DNA of 6,559 nt from an uncultured Eubacteriales bacterium (GTDB lineage: Bacteria; Bacillota; Clostridia; Christensenellales; Borkfalkiaceae). Location: NCBI GenBank assembly GCA_902797515.1, contig CADBSX010000006.1:1-6559 (forward strand), in the 5' to 3' direction. A program made the position numbers and the translations under genes. Below the pieces are notes generated by a model. That model was not told where the DNA came from. It ran no database searches and saw nothing but the letters and a program-made list of their open reading frames with translations. The first letter of the stretch is position 1. Each line of letters begins with the position of its first letter. Below, piece by piece: positions 6,171-6,559 of this stretch.

Positions 6171-6174
6171 GGAA

Positions 6175-6559
6175 TTATTTCCCGAAAATCAAGCGGAATT
6201 TATTCCCGCCCTTTTTCGGTATTTCATACTTCTCGTCGAGTTCCGGTCCGCACGAGTGCGATCCTACGCCGCGCATCGCGATATCGAGACATACCACGGT
6301 GAAATCGTTGTCTTTGAGTTCGAAATCGTGTTTGGTTTCGCGAAGTTGCTCTGTGGTAAAGGGATTTACCGAGAACGAGAACGGTTTTTCCGCGGTGACG
6401 GTAAAGCAGTCTTTCACGCAGAGGTATTCCGTGCCGTAATGACTTCCCGATTCCTGCGGGCGGACGTATCCCCTGTCGTAGTTTTCGTCCGCGTCGCTCT
6501 CGTAATATCCGAATTCCGCCGCCGCGCGTTTATCGACGTAACTCTCGTTCGGTCCGAAA
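6175..6559 (-). CDS. lacZ: Beta-galactosidase, LacZ type (GH2), C-terminal end only
   Basis: This is the last 127 residues of a glycoside hydrolase family 2 beta-galactosidase, which hydrolyses lactose and other beta-galactosides; the catalytic domain lies outside the window. The reading frame is open to the window edge, with the first whole codon at 6558. The segment matches the final domain of LacZ: FGPNESYVDKRAAAEFGYY corresponds to the GPQENYPDR region of E. coli LacZ, then YVRPQESGSHYGTEYL, then PFTTEQLRETKHDFEL, which parallels RYSQQQLMETSHRHLL. The end GVGSHSCGPELDEKYEI parallels GIGGDDSWSPSVSAEF, with Cys where E. coli has Trp999, a common form in other LacZ proteins. The GTG at 6417 is not a start; homology continues upstream of it. 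A terminator follows the stop, so it is a separate transcription unit. No signal or transporter gene is visible to show its regulon. Confidence 0.93.
   Translation of the reverse strand, partial: FGPNESYVDKRAAAEFGYYESDADENYDRGYVRPQESGSHYGTEYLCVKDCFTVTAEKPFSFSVNPFTTEQLRETKHDFELKDNDFTVVCLDIAMRGVGSHSCGPELDEKYEIPKKGGNKFRLIFGK

Noticed and set aside
6175..6417. An independent 80-residue gene starting at GTG 6417
   Set aside because: The frame is open to the window edge and the residues upstream also match the LacZ C-terminal domain, so this is part of a larger gene.

Overview
The window looks like chromosomal DNA of a Gram-positive bacterium, most likely Bacillota of the class Clostridia. The evidence is the gene families: a PucR/CdaR-type regulator, a membrane-anchored S41 protease with a CtpB-like Ser/Lys/Gln arrangement, an RNase HI with an N-terminal viroplasmin-type hybrid-binding domain, and a LacZ-type GH2 beta-galactosidase with the SCGPEL-style C-terminus. 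Base composition looks close to 50% GC and codon use looks uniform. I see no tRNA, rRNA, CRISPR array, insertion sequence or sign of recent transfer. Taxonomy below class is not decidable from this sequence.

Layout, left to right. A small plus-strand gene (10-363) encodes a 117-residue protein of unknown function with a short hydrophobic N-terminus. Everything else is on the minus strand and is transcribed from right to left. At the right edge lies the 3' end of a beta-galactosidase gene, closed by a rho-independent terminator at about 6134-6170. A good sigma-A-type promoter (6072-6100) then drives a run of three tightly spaced genes: RNase HI with a long C-terminal extension (4794-6047), a PucR/CdaR-like regulator (3748-4797, overlapping the previous stop by ATGA), and an S41 carboxy-terminal processing protease (2457-3740, 7 bases downstream). 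A near-perfect internal promoter (2432-2460), whose -35 box contains the protease stop codon, starts a two-gene signalling unit: a receiver-GGDEF-EAL response regulator (710-2404) and a single-domain HPt protein (365-706). A strong intrinsic terminator for this unit lies inside the coding region of the convergent small gene (238-273).

How the genes may work together. The response regulator and HPt protein look like the output end of a multistep phosphorelay that lowers cyclic di-GMP: the EAL site is intact and the GGDEF site is degenerate. No histidine kinase is visible, so the input must come from elsewhere. The RNase HI, regulator and protease are probably co-transcribed, but no shared pathway follows from the sequence. 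The most unusual protein is the RNase HI. Its extra roughly 210 residues look to me like a substrate-binding beta module followed by a helical domain resembling the HEPN domain of RnlA (RNase LS), with the usual catalytic histidine missing. That is a hypothesis from pattern recognition only. The only gap of any size is the 127-base stretch between the beta-galactosidase and RNase HI genes, and it is accounted for by the terminator and promoter.
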